Assembly (NCBI GenBank): GCA_028871055.1
Contig: JAGWON010000006.1
Location: forward strand, 62,001-126,000
From: Alphaproteobacteria bacterium
GTDB lineage: Bacteria; Pseudomonadota; Alphaproteobacteria; ATCC43930; CGMCC-115725
Length of the DNA stretch: 64,000 bases
Direction of reading: 5' to 3'
Part shown: piece by piece, positions 62,909 to 64,000 of the stretch
How the letters are laid out: each line of letters opens with the position of its first letter
How positions within the stretch are numbered: the first letter of the stretch is position 1
Notes under the pieces: generated by a model
The model's input: only the letters and a program-made list of their open reading frames with translations
Database searches by the model: none
What the model was told of the DNA's origin: nothing
Made by a program: the position numbers and the translations under genes

Positions 62909-63940
62909 ATGGCCGACGTCGTGATGGCCGACGACGGTGTTGTCTTCGACGGGCGCACCGGCGAAAGCTCGCCGCTCGGCGGCGCCGAGGCGGCGTTCGT
63001 GTCGCTGGCCGAGGCGCTGGCGGAGCGCGGCCACCGCGTGCGCGCCTTCACCAATTGCGCCGCTTCGTTCACGCACAAGGGCGTCGCATGGGCGCCGGTC
63101 AGCCAGGCCATGCCCGACACCGCCGACCTCTACATCGCCAATCGCGGCGATCGCCTGATCGGCCGCGTGCCCAATGCGTGCACGCATGTCTTCTGGGTCC
63201 ATAATCCGGGCGCTTATCTCAAGAAGCTGCGTTACGTCCGGGCGCTGTGGCGCTGGCGGCCGGTCGTCGTCGCCATCGGCGACTATGCCGGCCGTACGGT
63301 ACCACGCTGGCTGCCGAAGCGCGCCCTCGTCGTCATTCCCTACGGCCTTGCCGATGCGTTCCGCCACGCGACGGAGCGGCCGGCGCCGCCGCCGGTCGCG
63401 ATCTTCACCTCCAATCCGCTGCGCGGCCTCGACTGGCTGCTCGATATATGGATCGACCTCATACAACCGATGGTGCCCAAGGCGGAGTTGCGCATTTATG
63501 CCGGCCCCGCGGTCTACGGCGCCGCCGGCGCCAAGCACGCGGAGGCGATGGCCCGCGTGCTCGATCGTGCCGCGGCGCTCGCCGATCAGGGCGTGCGGCG
63601 ACTGGCGCCGCTGCCGCGCGCGGCGCTGGTCGAGGCCTTGCAGCAGGCGCGCGTCATGCTCTATCGCGGCGACGCCAACGAGACCTATTGCGCCGCCGTC
63701 GCCGAGGCGCAGGCGCTCGGCGTGCCCGCGGTCGTCACGCCGCTCGGCTCGCTGCCCGAGCGCGTCAAGGACGGCGTCACCGGCGTCATCGCGCGCGACG
63801 ATGCGGCCTTTGCTGCCGCCGCGGTGCGGCTGTTGACCGACGACGACGAATGGCGGCGGATGCACACAGCGGCGTTGGCACAGCAGCGCGGCCTGTCGTG
63901 GCGCGACGTGGCGATCCGCTTCGAGGATCTAATGCAGTGA
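62909..63940 (+). CDS. Glycosyltransferase (GT-B, family 4-like)
   Basis: 343 residues. The start VFDGRTGESSPLGGAEAAFVSLAEALAERGH is an acceptor-side GT-B domain; the C-terminal half has RGDANETYCAAVAEAQALGVPAVVTPLGSLPERVKDGVTG, the nucleotide-sugar site with a conserved E. 1 bp after the GT9 gene; likely LPS or capsule synthesis. Confidence 0.92.
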   Translation: MADVVMADDGVVFDGRTGESSPLGGAEAAFVSLAEALAERGHRVRAFTNCAASFTHKGVAWAPVSQAMPDTADLYIANRGDRLIGRVPNACTHVFWVHNPGAYLKKLRYVRALWRWRPVVVAIGDYAGRTVPRWLPKRALVVIPYGLADAFRHATERPAPPPVAIFTSNPLRGLDWLLDIWIDLIQPMVPKAELRIYAGPAVYGAAGAKHAEAMARVLDRAAALADQGVRRLAPLPRAALVEALQQARVMLYRGDANETYCAAVAEAQALGVPAVVTPLGSLPERVKDGVTGVIARDDAAFAAAAVRLLTDDDEWRRMHTAALAQQRGLSWRDVAIRFEDLMQ

Positions 63941-64000
63941 CGCGCCTCGTCCAGCTCATGGCCGGCGCCGAGCATGGCGGCGCCGAAGCGTTCTTCACGC
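63937..64000 (+). CDS. Start of a further glycosyltransferase gene (cut by window end)
   Basis: A GTG at 63937 overlaps the previous stop (GTGA) and reads MTRLVQLMAGAEHGGAEAFF, a typical first strand and glycine loop of family 4 glycosyltransferases. Only 21 codons are visible. Confidence 0.7.
   Translation, partial: MTRLVQLMAGAEHGGAEAFFT

Overview
The window is GC-rich, densely packed bacterial DNA with no sign of a plasmid or prophage backbone. It looks like the chromosome of an alphaproteobacterium, probably Rhodospirillales-like. The grounds are: hopanoid biosynthesis (hpnH) beside ispH and dxs; the order polyprenyl synthetase, DUF2007, methyltransferase, then glyQ-glyS-ppdK; an NADH-type FabI; a selenocysteine formate dehydrogenase locus; and FNR/FixK-type TTGAT-N4-(A/G)TCAA boxes. 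The taxonomic call is inference from gene content, not from a marker search.

Layout. 1-6954: 3' end of a formate dehydrogenase locus (alpha C-terminus, FeS beta, cytochrome b gamma, fdhE) followed by selA, selB and the tRNA-Sec gene selC. selC lies inside the 3' end of the selB reading frame. 7008-13798: a minus-strand set of seven genes with two FNR-type boxes. It encodes a Tat-exported sulfite-oxidase-family molybdoenzyme, two unknown membrane proteins, a membrane-anchored triheme cytochrome c, a small oxidase-like four-helix protein, a UbiA/MenA-like prenyltransferase and an MFS carrier. A helix-turn-helix/periplasmic-binding-like regulator flanks it. I cannot match this set to a named system, and it is the best candidate here for something undescribed. 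13802-14132: two tiny related lipoprotein genes. 14260-26359: housekeeping genes (hpnH, ispH, dxs, tlyA, a 23S-type RNA methyltransferase, sppA, an SPINDLY/OGT-like TPR protein, aroC, fabI).

26593-44163 is catabolic. It first holds an enoyl-CoA hydratase-family gene, a class II aldolase, a GST, a fumarylacetoacetase-family hydrolase, a cyclase-family hydrolase and an HpcH/HpaI aldolase. Next is a seven-gene minus-strand operon: MFS carrier, DapA-like aldolase, BKACE, MaoC, HyuA, HyuB and an orphan Liv-type binding protein. This operon diverges from a GntR regulator followed by a dihydroorotate-dehydrogenase-like flavoprotein and a flavin reductase. An AT-rich inverted repeat in the divergent gap is the likely operator.

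44288-64000: small lipoproteins, a metallo-beta-lactamase-fold hydrolase, an acyltransferase, a carboxy-terminal protease, tRNA-Pro(CGG), ispB, RNA-modification and hydrolase genes, glyQ-glyS-ppdK, a Phd/VapC toxin-antitoxin pair, an AT-rich orphan gene, ygfZ, and the start of a glycosyltransferase cluster that runs off the end. Three copies of a dispersed two-hairpin intergenic repeat, one 44-bp perfect palindrome and a 3x30-bp in-frame tandem repeat inside glyS are the notable non-genic features.
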